DNA of 13,726 bases from Chitinophagaceae bacterium. GTDB lineage: Bacteria > Bacteroidota > Bacteroidia > Chitinophagales > Chitinophagaceae. The position numbers and the translations under genes were made by a program. Positions 1 through 8,739 of this stretch are shown piece by piece. How positions within the stretch are numbered: position 1 is the first letter of the stretch; the number at the start of each line of letters is the position of its first letter. The stretch spans positions 1 to 13,726 of the forward strand of contig CANEWV010000012.1 of assembly GCA_947442905.1 (NCBI GenBank), in the 5' to 3' direction. The notes beneath the pieces are model-generated. The model did not search any database, had not been told where the DNA came from, and saw nothing but the letters and a program-made list of their open reading frames with translations.

Positions 1-1056
1 GTCTTCACCCCTTAAATCTTTCCCAATAATTTTTCCTGTAGGATCAATTAACAAATTAGCTGGAATGCTTTGAATACGGTATAGTTGTGCCACTTCGTTA
101 TTCCAGTATTTTAAATCACTTACATGCGTCCATGTGAGTTTGTCTGCTGCAATAGCCTGAATCCAACTGTTTTTATCCTGATCTAAAGAAACACCAAGTA
201 CCGTAAAATTTTTTAACTTATACTTGTTATATGCTGCAACAACATTAGGATTTTCTTGCCTGCAAGGTCTGCACCAACTAGCCCAAAAATCAATGAGTAC
301 ATACTTACCTTTAAGTGAAGACAACTTTATAGGCTTGCCATTTTGATCATTTTGTGTGAATTCTATTGCCATCGAACCTATTTGTCCAATTTTAGCATCC
401 CCCACAGACTTTACAATCATTTCAGAAAAATAGCCTTTTTTAGCAGCAGGCTCTAGTGTATTATATGTAGATTCTAATTCTTGCGGTCCTGAAAATAAAG
501 GCCCAACAGCAAAAAGTGCAAATGAACTTATAACAGAAGCAGGGTTAGCATTTGCAAATCCTACCGTTTCATTTAAAAGCACTTGCTTATAGCTATTATA
601 TAAATTAATGAGTGAATCACGTTTTGGTGTTTGTGCCGTTTCTGCCTGAATAAGCGGCACAATGGCATTGAGCTTGTCTTTTAAAGGGGCAAACTGAACT
701 CTAAATTTCTCGTAAGTCTGGTGTAATACCGATCCAGTTAATTTAATTTGATCTGGAGCAGCTAAATCACCTTCTATAACAACAGCTTCATTGCCAATAA
801 ACATTTCGATATTAATTTGTGGTGCCGCTGAAAACGAAAGTTGTAAAAGCATACCTTCATTTACAGTTCCCTTCAAAACAAATGCCCCATCTGCAATATT
901 ACCCGTAGCAAGCGCCTGACCATTAAAAACATTTTTTAAAGTTGCGGTACTGCCATTTGTCAATCCCTTAATTTTTCCATTCACTGAAAAATCAGCAGCA
1001 ATGGCAGATTGAAAAGCTATTAAAAGGGCAAGTGTGTATATGATTAGTTTACGCAT
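1..1056 (-). CDS. TlpA-family exported thioredoxin-like protein, 3' end cut by window edge
   Basis: An open frame of 352 codons runs from the ATG at 1056 to the window edge without a stop. Residues 1-21 (MRKLIIYTLALLIAFQSAIA) look like a Sec signal peptide, so the protein should act in the periplasm or at the envelope. Residues about 22-110 resemble the beta-rich DUF4369 domain common in Bacteroidota TlpA-like proteins, and a helical linker follows. From about 222 comes an AhpC/TSA-thioredoxin fold with the redox motif WCRPC at 261-265 and the cis-Pro loop SIPAN at 330-334. The family carries out thiol-disulfide exchange, often as a reductant for exported proteins; the substrate here cannot be told. 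Perhaps only a few tens of residues are missing, judged from the position of the last thioredoxin strands. The start lies 15 nt after the hisIE stop and no terminator is visible between them, so read-through from the trp-his operon is possible. Confidence 0.9.
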   Translation of the reverse strand, partial: MRKLIIYTLALLIAFQSAIAADFSVNGKIKGLTNGSTATLKNVFNGQALATGNIADGAFVLKGTVNEGMLLQLSFSAAPQINIEMFIGNEAVVIEGDLAAPDQIKLTGSVLHQTYEKFRVQFAPLKDKLNAIVPLIQAETAQTPKRDSLINLYNSYKQVLLNETVGFANANPASVISSFALFAVGPLFSGPQELESTYNTLEPAAKKGYFSEMIVKSVGDAKIGQIGSMAIEFTQNDQNGKPIKLSSLKGKYVLIDFWASWCRPCRQENPNVVAAYNKYKLKNFTVLGVSLDQDKNSWIQAIAADKLTWTHVSDLKYWNNEVAQLYRIQSIPANLLIDPTGKIIGKDLRGED

Positions 1057-1071
1057 AAAAAAAATTTGAAT

Positions 1072-1674
1072 CTATTTTTTGTGTCTATTTTTTAATATTT
1101 CAATAACATCCTGCAAACTGTAGCCTTTTGCCTGTAATAAAATTAAATAATGAAAAAGTAAATCAGAGGCTTCATTTAAAAACAATAAATCATTGTCATC
1201 TTTAGACTCTATCACAAGCTCTACTGCTTCTTCTCCAACTTTTTGCGCAATTTTATTGATTCCTTTTGAAAATAAAGAAGCGACATAAGAACTATCAGGA
1301 CTGTCGTTTTTACGGCTAGCAATAACTGTTTCCAAGTAGGTTAAAAAGTGAGCAGAATTATTCTCTTCGCCAAAGCATGTATCACTACCAGTGTGGCAAG
1401 TTGGTCCAACAGGTACTGCCTTAACAAGAAGTGAATCAGCATCACAATCGAGTAACATATCTTTGTAATTCAAAAAGTGACCACTCTCTTCTCCTTTTGT
1501 CCAAAGTCTATTTTTAGACCTACTAAAAAAAGTAACTTTTTTAGTAGACAAGGTTGTTTCAATAGCAGTAGCATTCATAAAACCAAGCATCAAAACCCTT
1601 CCGCTTTCAATATCTTGAACAATTGCCGGCACAAGCCCATCTGCATATTTTGAAAAATCAATTTTGTCTAACAT
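1072..1674 (-). CDS. hisIE: Bifunctional phosphoribosyl-AMP cyclohydrolase / phosphoribosyl-ATP pyrophosphatase
   Basis: This is a two-domain cytoplasmic enzyme for steps 2 and 3 of histidine synthesis: HisE removes pyrophosphate from PR-ATP and HisI opens the adenine ring of PR-AMP. Residues about 1-105 are the HisI domain. It shows SRSKNRLWTKGEESGH at 51-66, the metal-binding DCDAD at 76-80, and the zinc cysteines Cys77, Cys93 and Cys100 (PTCHTGSDTCF). Residues about 108-200 are the HisE domain, an all-helical MazG-like fold with QKVGEEAVE at 144-152 and NEASDLLFH at 167-175 carrying the metal-binding acidic residues. The length of 200 aa is usual for HisIE fusions. It is the last his gene in the window, 21 nt after hisF. 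HisG, which supplies its substrate PR-ATP, is not present here. Confidence 0.97.
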   Translation of the reverse strand: MLDKIDFSKYADGLVPAIVQDIESGRVLMLGFMNATAIETTLSTKKVTFFSRSKNRLWTKGEESGHFLNYKDMLLDCDADSLLVKAVPVGPTCHTGSDTCFGEENNSAHFLTYLETVIASRKNDSPDSSYVASLFSKGINKIAQKVGEEAVELVIESKDDNDLLFLNEASDLLFHYLILLQAKGYSLQDVIEILKNRHKK

Positions 1675-1695
1675 AATAGGTCGTAAAAGTAAAAA

Positions 1696-2454
1696 TTAAA
1701 GCCTAATTGGCAAGCCTTTATCAAATAAAAATGATTTTAAAGCGTATACTTCAATTTCTTTAAAATGAAAGATACTAGCAGCCAGAGCCGCATCTGCTGC
1801 CCCAGTTGTAAAAACATCCTCAAAATGCGCCATAGTTCCACCTCCCCCCGAAGCAATTACCGGTATTGAAACAGCTTTAGAAACAGCCCTTGTAATATCT
1901 AAAGCAAAGCCAGCCTTGGTACCGTCATGATTCATAGATGTTAAAAGAATTTCGCCAGCACCCAGCTTTGCAGCTTCTTGAGCCCAGGCCAAGCAAGTTG
2001 TTTTGGTAGCAACCGTTCCCCCATTTAAATAAACGTACCACACACCATCCGCTTCTTGCTTGGTATCAATTGCCACTACAATACACTGACTTCCAAATTC
2101 CTTGGCCAAAGCTGCCACTAGTTCCGGATTTTTGAATGCTGCAGAGTTCACAGCTATTTTATCGGCACCATTTTGGAGCAGTACACGCACATCTTCAATG
2201 CTTGCAACACCACCGCCAACAGTAAATGGTATATTAATTACCCCAGCAATTTTTTTGGCTAGATCTGCGAGTGTTTTGCGTTTTTCATTGGTGGCTGTGA
2301 TATCTAAAAAAACAAGCTCGTCTATGCCGGCAGCTGCATAAAAAGCACCAAGCTCGACAGGGTCACCTGCGTCACGAATATTTTCAAAATTGACACCTTT
2401 AACGGTTCTCCCATTTTTAATATCCAAACAAGCAATAATTCTTTTTGCTAACAT
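1696..2454 (-). CDS. hisF: Imidazole glycerol phosphate synthase, cyclase subunit
   Basis: This (beta-alpha)8-barrel subunit of IGP synthase takes ammonia from HisH and converts PRFAR to imidazole-glycerol phosphate plus AICAR. The start [16 protein letters not shown] is canonical. Catalytic Asp11 (ACLD) and Asp130 (VAID) are both present. Phosphate-binding glycines are seen at VGGGV (79-83) and in the ASGGGG loop (201-206). The motif usually written SMDRDGTK reads SMNHDGTK at 173-180; the functionally important second Asp (Asp177) is kept and the Asn at 175 is a modest substitution. At 252 aa the length is typical. The gene starts 9 nt after the hisA stop and is the partner of hisH two genes upstream, as in standard hisHAF clusters. 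Confidence 0.97.
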   Translation of the reverse strand: MLAKRIIACLDIKNGRTVKGVNFENIRDAGDPVELGAFYAAAGIDELVFLDITATNEKRKTLADLAKKIAGVINIPFTVGGGVASIEDVRVLLQNGADKIAVNSAAFKNPELVAALAKEFGSQCIVVAIDTKQEADGVWYVYLNGGTVATKTTCLAWAQEAAKLGAGEILLTSMNHDGTKAGFALDITRAVSKAVSIPVIASGGGGTMAHFEDVFTTGAADAALAASIFHFKEIEVYALKSFLFDKGLPIRL

Positions 2455-2463
2455 ACTTTTAAA

Positions 2464-3183
2464 TTATGCATCAAACTGCTGTAATGCTTTTAGTGAAATA
2501 CGGTTTTCATAAATTGCCTTGCCAACAATGGCACCAGCGCAACCAATATTAGCAAGCGTTTCAAGATCTTGAAGCGAACTCACGCCACCACTTGCTACTA
2601 ATTTTAAATTGGGAAACTTCGTTAAAAGTGATTGATACAGAACCGTAGAAGGCCCTTCTAACCTGCCATCTTTTGTAACGTCGGTACAAAAGATATTGGT
2701 GATGCCTCTTTCTAAATACCCGCTAATAAAATCATTGATAGAAATATCAGACGTTTTCATCCATCCATTTACTGCAATGAGATTATCTTTCACATCGGCG
2801 CCTAAAAAAAATGCATGTGCGCCATAGGTACTTACCCAGTTTAAAAAAAGTTCGGGATTGGCAACGGCAATACTCCCAATGGTTGCAAGGGACGCCCCAC
2901 GCTCAAAAACAAGTGCAACATCCTGGTCCGTTTTTATACCGCCACCAAAATCAATCACTAATTTTGTATGTAGTGCAATCGATTCTAATACTTTCCAGTT
3001 TTTTACAACACCTGCTTTAGCACCATCTAAATCCACCAAATGAAGCCTTTTGATTCCGGCATCTTCAAAACCCTTTGCCACTTCCAATGGATTTTCGTTG
3101 TAAATGGTTTTTTGCGCATAATCACCCTCCGTTAACCGAACACATTTGCCATCAATAATATCTATTGCAGGTATGATTTGCAT
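2464..3183 (-). CDS. hisA: ProFAR isomerase (phosphoribosyl-formimino-AICAR-phosphate isomerase)
   Basis: HisA performs the Amadori rearrangement of ProFAR to PRFAR, step 4 of histidine synthesis, as a cytoplasmic (beta-alpha)8 barrel. Seen in the sequence: the N-terminal strand MQIIPAIDIIDGKCVRL with catalytic base Asp8; the second catalytic Asp at 130 (LGADVKDN); the CTDVTKDGRLEGPS loop at 166-179; and the two half-barrel phosphate-binding sites DFGGGI (78-83) and ASGGVSS (197-203). The length of 239 aa is normal. A separate trpF exists in the same operon, so this is a dedicated HisA and not a dual-function PriA. It starts one base after the hisH stop (TAA-T-ATG), which suggests translational coupling. 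Confidence 0.97.
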   Translation of the reverse strand: MQIIPAIDIIDGKCVRLTEGDYAQKTIYNENPLEVAKGFEDAGIKRLHLVDLDGAKAGVVKNWKVLESIALHTKLVIDFGGGIKTDQDVALVFERGASLATIGSIAVANPELFLNWVSTYGAHAFFLGADVKDNLIAVNGWMKTSDISINDFISGYLERGITNIFCTDVTKDGRLEGPSTVLYQSLLTKFPNLKLVASGGVSSLQDLETLANIGCAGAIVGKAIYENRISLKALQQFDA

Positions 3184-3184
3184 A

Positions 3185-3775
3185 TTATTTAATATCTAAA
3201 AAGTTTTGTAAAATTTTTTCTCCTACTGCTGCACTTTTTTCGGGATGAAATTGTACCCCATAAAAATTATTTTTTTGAAGTGCTGCACTATAAGGCAATA
3301 TATAATGGGTAGTGGCAATGGTGTCTGGCCCAAGGGCTGCGTAATAACCGTGTATAAAATAACAGTAGGCATCAGGGACTAAGCCATTAAATAATGTTGA
3401 ACCATATCCACTTATCGTATTCCAACCCACTTGTGGAATTTTATCGGTTCCATTGGGCAAAAAAGACACAACACGCTCATCAAATACAGATAAACAGGGG
3501 GTATTATTTTCTTCAGAATAAGAACATAATAATTGCATGCCTAAACAAATGCCTAGCACGGGCTGTTCCAATGTTTTAATAACAATATCTAAATTTCTTT
3601 CCTTTAAGTAGGCCATAGCATTACTCGCCTCCCCAACACCCGGAAAAATAACACGATCTGCTTTTTGTAACAGCTCCACATCATCTGTTAGAACTGCGCT
3701 AACACCAAGTCTTTCTAGTGCATAGGTAACTGATAATATATTTCCTGCATTATATTTTACAATAGCAACATTCAT
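3185..3775 (-). CDS. hisH: Imidazole glycerol phosphate synthase, glutamine amidotransferase subunit
   Basis: HisH is a class I glutamine amidotransferase that releases ammonia from glutamine and channels it into the HisF barrel. The catalytic triad is visible: Cys77 in GICLGMQ, and His177 and Glu179 in GVQFHPEKS. FPGVGEA at 44-50 is the typical oxyanion-region strand, and KIPQVGWN at 112-119 is a HisH signature. I chose the ATG at 3775 (MNVAIVKYNAGN), which gives the usual 196 aa. An in-frame ATG at 3790 would add five residues and overlap trpA. With the chosen start the junction reads TAA-T-ATG, one base after the trpA stop. That spacing puts the his block on the same transcript as the trp genes. 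Confidence 0.97.
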   Translation of the reverse strand: MNVAIVKYNAGNILSVTYALERLGVSAVLTDDVELLQKADRVIFPGVGEASNAMAYLKERNLDIVIKTLEQPVLGICLGMQLLCSYSEENNTPCLSVFDERVVSFLPNGTDKIPQVGWNTISGYGSTLFNGLVPDAYCYFIHGYYAALGPDTIATTHYILPYSAALQKNNFYGVQFHPEKSAAVGEKILQNFLDIK

Positions 3776-3776
3776 A

Positions 3777-4553
3777 TTACTTTTGACCAATTATAGATGA
3801 TAAAAATTGAGCTGTTGTTGCTGTAACATCTGAACTATTTTCTAGCGCTTTGATATATGCGGATCCAATAATGGCACCAGTTGTATGCCTCGTAGCAAGT
3901 TCAAATGATGCAGCATCTTTAACCCCAAACCCAACCAAAATAGGATTGTTTAAATGCATCTGCTTTAGTTTTTGCAGGTAAGCATCTACAACATCAAAAT
4001 TAAGTGCCGATCCTGTAGTTGCAGAAGCACTCACTGCATATAAAAATCCAGAACTGAGCGAATCAAGATAAACAATACGCTCTGTGGGTGTTTCTGGCGT
4101 TACTAAAAATATGAAATCTAACCCGTGCTTTTTTACGATAGCACCATATTTAGCTTCAAACTCATAAGCAGGCATGTCTGGTAAAATAAGTCCATCCACC
4201 CCCACCGCCGCTGCCGCTTCACAAAATTTATCGAAACCAAATTGCAATACTGGATTCATATAACCCATGAGTACCACTGGTAATTGAATAGTAGGCCTTA
4301 ATGATTTCAATTGATCAAACAATAGTTCTATAGACATACCATTTTCAATGGCTCTAGCACCACTCTCTTGAATCACTGGTCCATCTGCTAATGGATCTGA
4401 ATAAGGCATGCCAATTTCTACTAAATCTGCTCCATTTTGCTCTAAAGCAGCAATGATAGGGAGCGTGCTATCTAGTGTTGGGTAGCCTGCCGTGCAATAC
4501 ACATTGAGCACCTTAGATTGCTTTACCTCAAATAATTTTTTTAATCTTGTCAT
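3777..4553 (-). CDS. trpA: Tryptophan synthase alpha subunit
   Basis: TrpA cleaves indole-3-glycerol phosphate to indole and glyceraldehyde-3-phosphate; indole tunnels to TrpB in the alpha2beta2 complex. This is a TIM-barrel protein of 258 aa. The catalytic Glu46 lies in VEIGMPYSDPLADGPVIQ (45-62) and the catalytic Asp is Asp57 in the same motif. LMGYMNPVLQFG at 95-106, the GLILPDMP strand at 121-128 and the phosphate-binding VGFGVKD loop at 207-213 are all present. The start overlaps the trpB stop in an ATGA arrangement, which commonly couples translation of the two subunits. It is the last trp gene and is followed directly by hisH. The protein contains no tryptophan. Confidence 0.98.
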   Translation of the reverse strand: MTRLKKLFEVKQSKVLNVYCTAGYPTLDSTLPIIAALEQNGADLVEIGMPYSDPLADGPVIQESGARAIENGMSIELLFDQLKSLRPTIQLPVVLMGYMNPVLQFGFDKFCEAAAAVGVDGLILPDMPAYEFEAKYGAIVKKHGLDFIFLVTPETPTERIVYLDSLSSGFLYAVSASATTGSALNFDVVDAYLQKLKQMHLNNPILVGFGVKDAASFELATRHTTGAIIGSAYIKALENSSDVTATTAQFLSSIIGQK

Positions 4554-5740
4554 GAATCTAATTTTTGCATGTACGTAGATAAATCTTTATCGCCACGGCC
4601 ACTTAAACAAATAACAACCGTATCAGTTGGCTTCCACTCTATTTGATTGAGCGCTGCAAAAGCATGTGCTGTTTCTAAGGCAGGAATAATTCCTTCCGTT
4701 TTACTTACATGGAATGCAGCATCCATTGCTTCATTATCTGTGGCACTCAAAAAAATACCCCTGCCAGAAGCATATAAATTGGCATGCATGGGGCCAATAC
4801 CTGGGTAATCGAGACCTGCCGAAATACTATGCGGCTCTACTACTTGACCATCTGGCGTTTGCATCAATAAACTTTTACTGCCATGGAGTATTCCGGGCGT
4901 ACCAAGCTGCGTAGTGGCCGCACTCATATTGGTATGAACCCCATGACCAGCTGCCTCCACTGCGACAATTTGTACCGAAGGCTCTTCTAAAAAATGATAA
5001 AAAGCGCCAGCAGCATTACTACCCCCACCCACACAAGCAATAACATGTGTTGGTAGTTCGGTACCAGTTTGCGCTAGTAATTGCGTTCGAATTTCTGCAC
5101 TGATTACACTTTGAAAACGGGCAACCATATCGGGATACGGATGTGGCCCTACCACACTACCAATGATATAATGCGTATCCGTTGGGTTATTTATCCAATC
5201 TCTTATGGCTTCATTGGTGGCATCTTTTAATGTTTTACTACCACTTTTTGCAGGAACTACCGTAGCCCCTAACATACGCATACGAGCAACATTGGGTGCT
5301 TGCCGTTCAATATCTTTTTCACCCATATACACAATGCACTCCATTCCTTTTAATGCACAAACTGTGGCAGTTGCCACCCCGTGCTGTCCAGCTCCTGTTT
5401 CGGCGATGATTCGTGTTTTACCCAGCTTTTGAGCAAGAATAATTTGACCAATGGTATTGTTAATTTTATGCGCACCGGTATGGCATAAATCTTCTCTTTT
5501 TAAATAGATCGTTGTTCCATACTGTTCACTCAAACGTTTCGCTAAAAATAAGGGCGTGGGTCTGCCCACATAATTTTTCAAAAGGTCGTTACACTCTTCT
5601 TTAAAATTTTTATCGTCCATGATCTCTAGATAACGGCTTTTTAGTTGCGCTACATTCGCAAATAACATTTCTGGAATAAAGGCACCGCCAAAATCTCCAT
5701 AATAACCATGCTCGTTTGGATTTGTAAATGTTTGTTGCAT
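4550..5740 (-). CDS. trpB: Tryptophan synthase beta subunit
   Basis: TrpB is the PLP-dependent subunit that condenses indole with serine to give tryptophan. The PLP lysine is Lys92 in HTGAHKINN (87-95). The catalytic Glu114 sits in ETGAGQHGVA, the phosphate cup is GGGSNAAG (238-245), and the ring-nitrogen region is CLSGRGDKD (378-386). The alpha-subunit contact region YGDFGGAFIPEM is at 14-25. The 396-residue length and these motifs fit the standard TrpB1 type, not TrpB2. The start lies 2 nt after the trpF stop (TAA-AT-ATG), and the stop overlaps the trpA start. Only two tryptophans occur, Trp182 and Trp369. Confidence 0.98.
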   Translation of the reverse strand: MQQTFTNPNEHGYYGDFGGAFIPEMLFANVAQLKSRYLEIMDDKNFKEECNDLLKNYVGRPTPLFLAKRLSEQYGTTIYLKREDLCHTGAHKINNTIGQIILAQKLGKTRIIAETGAGQHGVATATVCALKGMECIVYMGEKDIERQAPNVARMRMLGATVVPAKSGSKTLKDATNEAIRDWINNPTDTHYIIGSVVGPHPYPDMVARFQSVISAEIRTQLLAQTGTELPTHVIACVGGGSNAAGAFYHFLEEPSVQIVAVEAAGHGVHTNMSAATTQLGTPGILHGSKSLLMQTPDGQVVEPHSISAGLDYPGIGPMHANLYASGRGIFLSATDNEAMDAAFHVSKTEGIIPALETAHAFAALNQIEWKPTDTVVICLSGRGDKDLSTYMQKLDS

Positions 5741-5742
5741 AT

Positions 5743-6384
5743 TTAAAGTGCTTTAATGGTAGGAATAAAAGATTGTAATAGTGGTATGTTTTTTTGGCCT
5801 GGTGTCGTTTCAAACTTACTGTTTACATCTACAGCAATACAATTACCGGCCGCTTCAGATTGTACAAATGAAGTAATTTTAGAGATATCATCAGGTCCAA
5901 TGCCACCACTTAAAAAGTAAGGCTTTTGACGGGTAGCATTGGCTAGTTTTATCCAATCAAATGAAATACCAGATCCACCATACACACTGGAAGCAGTATC
6001 AAATAACAGATAATCTATGTCTTCTAGATATTCAGAAATTTTATATGCAACATCATCTCTTTTGGAAATTCTAAATGCTTTTATTACTGGGTAATGATTG
6101 GCCATCTCTTTACAATAGTTGGGTGTTTCATCACCGTGAAGCTGCACCATATCAAGCCCCGCAGCAGTAGCTGTAGCAATAACCTCGTCCATGGGTTCAT
6201 TCACAAATACACCTACTTTTAATACCCCTGGCAACTGAATGCTTTTAATTTGAGCAAGTGTTAATGCATGTAATGCATAACGCTTGGAAGGCGGATAAAA
6301 AATAAACCCTAGATAATTTACACCCGCTTTACTTAAAGCAAACGCTTCATCGATATCTGTAATGCCACAAACTTTAACTTTCAT
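5743..6384 (-). CDS. trpF: Phosphoribosylanthranilate isomerase
   Basis: TrpF isomerises N-(5'-phosphoribosyl)anthranilate to CdRP, the third step after chorismate. It is a small TIM barrel of 213 aa. The start MKVKVCGITD carries the catalytic Cys6; the catalytic Asp129 is in LLFDT. QLHGDE (81-86), the phosphate-binding GGSG (136-139), LSGGIGPDD (158-166) and the C-terminal DVNSKFETTPGQKN signature (186-199) are all recognisable. The ATG lies inside the end of trpC, an 11-nt overlap, so translation is probably coupled. Unlike in gamma-proteobacteria, TrpF is not fused to TrpC. Confidence 0.97.
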   Translation of the reverse strand: MKVKVCGITDIDEAFALSKAGVNYLGFIFYPPSKRYALHALTLAQIKSIQLPGVLKVGVFVNEPMDEVIATATAAGLDMVQLHGDETPNYCKEMANHYPVIKAFRISKRDDVAYKISEYLEDIDYLLFDTASSVYGGSGISFDWIKLANATRQKPYFLSGGIGPDDISKITSFVQSEAAGNCIAVDVNSKFETTPGQKNIPLLQSFIPTIKAL

Positions 6385-7171
6385 TTTCTCGTTTTTTTAA
6401 ATCAGCTACAAAAGCCTCGAATGCTGCAGCAGGATCTGGTGTTTTCATAAAATTTTCACCAATTAAAAACCCATCAAACCCTTCCTTTTTAAGTTCAAGT
6501 ATGGTTGATACGTTACTGATACCGCTCTCTGCAATTTTTGGTAAATGAGCCGGTAACATGTTAGCAAGCGCAATAGAATGCGCAAGGTCCACTTCAAAAG
6601 TTTTAAGATTGCGATTATTGATTCCTACCATATCAATCCCATCACATACATGATCCAACTCATCTTTAGTATGAATTTCAAGTAACACTTCTAGTCCAAT
6701 ATCTTTTGCAACAGTAGCGAGTTCCTTAACAGCTAATGGTGTAAGGCAAGCAGCTATCAATAATATCACATCAGCACCATAAGCCTTTGCTTCAATAATT
6801 TGATACGGGTCAACCATAAAATCTTTTCGTAAAATAGGCGTATCATGAACCCTTGCAGCTGTAAGGTCTTGTAAAGAGCCACCAAAAAAATCAAGGTCTG
6901 TTAATACAGATAGTCCGGAAGCACCAAACGAAGAGTAAGCAGCCGTTACCGCAGTAACAGTGGCTGTATTATTAATAATACCCTTACTTGGAGACTTCCT
7001 TTTAAATTCGGCGATGATCCCCGTTTTTAAAGGACTTGTTACAAAAGAAGACATAGACAAAGCATCCGCCTTATAAAAAGGCATTTGTGTTAATATCGCT
7101 TCTGAAACAAGTGCTTTTTGAGTAGCCACCTCTTCTTTTTTACGCGCAATAATTTGATCTAATATATGCAT
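6374..7171 (-). CDS. trpC: Indole-3-glycerol phosphate synthase
   Basis: TrpC closes the indole ring, converting CdRP to indole-3-glycerol phosphate with release of CO2 and water. Residues expected at the active site are present: Glu55 and Lys57 in AEFKRKSPSKG (54-64), the general acid Lys116 in LRKDF, Glu165 in LLEIH, Asn186 in GINNRNL, and Glu215-Ser216 in AESGIS. The length is 265 aa. I chose the ATG at 7171 because MHILDQIIARKKEEV matches the usual family N-terminus and gives TAG-T-ATG after trpD. An in-frame ATG at 7186 would add five residues and overlap trpD. The 3' end overlaps trpF by 11 nt. The protein has no tryptophan. Confidence 0.97.
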   Translation of the reverse strand: MHILDQIIARKKEEVATQKALVSEAILTQMPFYKADALSMSSFVTSPLKTGIIAEFKRKSPSKGIINNTATVTAVTAAYSSFGASGLSVLTDLDFFGGSLQDLTAARVHDTPILRKDFMVDPYQIIEAKAYGADVILLIAACLTPLAVKELATVAKDIGLEVLLEIHTKDELDHVCDGIDMVGINNRNLKTFEVDLAHSIALANMLPAHLPKIAESGISNVSTILELKKEGFDGFLIGENFMKTPDPAAAFEAFVADLKKRENES

Positions 7172-7172
7172 A

Positions 7173-8165
7173 CTATTGAACTGCAATTAATTGTTGTAAA
7201 ACTTGATATGCTTTTTGACTATCCAAACTTTCTACCGCCGCCGCATAGGCATCATTATAGGTACTGTATTTTTGGGTAGCAAATAAAGCAGCTGCTGCGT
7301 TGGCAAGCACTACGGCGTTTTGCGCCATAGTTCCTTCTCCTTTTATGATTTTTAAAAATATTTGGGCTGAAGCTTCTACGGTATCTCCACCCGCTAAATC
7401 TTCTGGAAAAACAATTCTTTTACCAAGCTCGTTCGCAGAAACGATACGCTCCCCTTTTGCTGTAAATATTTTAGTATCACTTGTTAATGAAATTTCGTCG
7501 TATCCATCTAGTCCATGTATGATCGTATAATTAATACCTTCTTCTTGTAACAAATAATGATAAATTCTGGCCATTTCTAAACTGTACACCCCAATGAGCT
7601 GATGCGCTGGCTTTGCCGGATTCACAAGTGGTCCTAGCATATTAAAAAAAGTACGAACGCCTAGTTTTTTTCTGATAGGGCCAACTAGTTTTAGCGCTGG
7701 ATGAAAAAGTGGTGCATGCAAAAAACAAATATTGGCGGCATCTAACTCTTGCTTTAACTCGTCTTCGTTATTTTTAAATACATACCCTAACTGCTCCATA
7801 ACATTTGATGACCCACTAATGGTGCTTGCGCCATAGTTACCATGCTTGGCTACTTTTTGACCTGCACCTGCCACTATAAAACAAGAAAGTGTAGAAATGT
7901 TAAACGTATTTTTTCCGTCGCCACCTGTACCTACAATATCGAGTAAATCATATGTATCTAATTGAATAGGAACCGCAAGTTCAAGTAGTGCCTCTCTAAA
8001 ACCTTGCAACTCCGCAATGGTAATACTGCGCATTAAAAACACCGTCATTAAGGAGGCTAATTCGCTATCATTGTAGGCGCCCGAAGACATAGAAAGCAGT
8101 AAATCTTTAGCGGCTTCTCTAGAAAGTGTTTTATGCTCAAATAAATATTGTAAAATCTTTTTCAT
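7173..8165 (-). CDS. trpD: Anthranilate phosphoribosyltransferase
   Basis: TrpD transfers the phosphoribosyl group of PRPP to anthranilate. The signature glycine loop GTGGDG is at 79-84, followed by NTFNIST (86-92) and KHGNYGAST (107-115). GVRTFFNMLGPLVNPA (169-184) carries the anthranilate-site arginine, and the Mg-binding Asp223-Glu224 pair lies in GYDEIS. I chose the ATG at 8165, giving 330 aa beginning MKKILQYLFEHKTLS, which is the normal helical N-terminus. The frame stays open upstream to an ATG at 8240, but that 25-residue extension lies inside trpG and is unlike the family. With the chosen start, the trpG stop and trpD start overlap as ATGA. No tryptophan is present. Confidence 0.97.
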   Translation of the reverse strand: MKKILQYLFEHKTLSREAAKDLLLSMSSGAYNDSELASLMTVFLMRSITIAELQGFREALLELAVPIQLDTYDLLDIVGTGGDGKNTFNISTLSCFIVAGAGQKVAKHGNYGASTISGSSNVMEQLGYVFKNNEDELKQELDAANICFLHAPLFHPALKLVGPIRKKLGVRTFFNMLGPLVNPAKPAHQLIGVYSLEMARIYHYLLQEEGINYTIIHGLDGYDEISLTSDTKIFTAKGERIVSANELGKRIVFPEDLAGGDTVEASAQIFLKIIKGEGTMAQNAVVLANAAAALFATQKYSTYNDAYAAAVESLDSQKAYQVLQQLIAVQ

Positions 8166-8728
8166 TTTAGTATCCAATTTTTTATAACCGTTTCGCCACA
8201 TGGCGTTAACACACTTTCGGGATGGAATTGAACACCACAAACATCATAAGACGCATGCTCAATAGCCATGATCAATCCGTTTTCATCGGTGGCCGTTACT
8301 TTAAGCACATCAGGCAGGTTCTTATTTGAAATAACCCAACTATGGTACCGCCCTACTTCGATGGAATGTTCTAATCCGTTAAATAAATAATTCGTGTTAT
8401 CAATTGTAATGGGGGTTGCAACACCATGATATACCGTAGATAAATTTTCTAGGGTTGCGCCAAATACTTCACCAATGGCTTGATGACCAAGGCATACACC
8501 AAGTATCGATTTAGACGCGGCATACTGCTTAATTAACGGCAGTAGTAGTCCGGCTTCAGAAGGAATACCAGGGCCAGGAGATAAAATTATTTTATCATAC
8601 CCTGCAACATCATCGAGATCCATTTGATCATTTCTAACAACCGTTACTTTTTGATTCGTTATATTTTCAACGAGGTGCACAAGGTTGTACGTAAATGAAT
8701 CATAATTATCAAAAACCAATATTTTCAT
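8162..8728 (-). CDS. trpG: Anthranilate synthase component II (glutamine amidotransferase)
   Basis: TrpG supplies ammonia from glutamine to TrpE for anthranilate formation. The class I amidotransferase triad is visible: Cys79 in GVCLGHQAIG, and His169 and Glu171 in GVQFHPES. The N-terminus MKILVFDNYDSFTYNLV and the oxyanion motif LSPGPGIP (49-56) are typical of the TrpG/PabA group. TrpG and PabA cannot be separated on sequence alone, and in some bacteria one protein serves both. Its position between trpE and trpD favours TrpG. At 188 aa it is a stand-alone subunit, not fused to TrpD. It starts 11 nt after the trpE stop and ends in a 4-nt ATGA overlap with trpD. Confidence 0.96.
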   Translation of the reverse strand: MKILVFDNYDSFTYNLVHLVENITNQKVTVVRNDQMDLDDVAGYDKIILSPGPGIPSEAGLLLPLIKQYAASKSILGVCLGHQAIGEVFGATLENLSTVYHGVATPITIDNTNYLFNGLEHSIEVGRYHSWVISNKNLPDVLKVTATDENGLIMAIEHASYDVCGVQFHPESVLTPCGETVIKNWILK

Positions 8729-8739
8729 ACCAACTACTT

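Noticed and set aside
2102..2341. Plus-strand ORFs inside genes, such as 2102-2341, 5205-5432, 7300-7530 and 11927-12226
   Set aside because: They are antisense to clearly conserved enzymes, have low-complexity Ser/Ala/Thr-rich translations typical of shadow frames, and show no recognisable motifs.
1696..2454. Asn175 in HisF in place of the usual Asp of SMDRDGTK, considered as loss of function
   Set aside because: The catalytic residues Asp11 and Asp130, and Asp177 of the same loop, are kept, so this looks like ordinary lineage variation.
5610..5813. Minus-strand ORF at 5610-5813 across the trpF-trpB junction, and another at 9399-9617 within trpE
   Set aside because: Both are out of frame with trpF/trpB or trpE, which account for the sequence fully, and neither has motifs of its own.
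7173..8240. Longer trpD reading frame starting at the ATG at 8240
   Set aside because: The extra 25 residues lie within trpG in another frame and are unlike any TrpD N-terminus. The ATG at 8165 gives the family start and a normal ATGA overlap.
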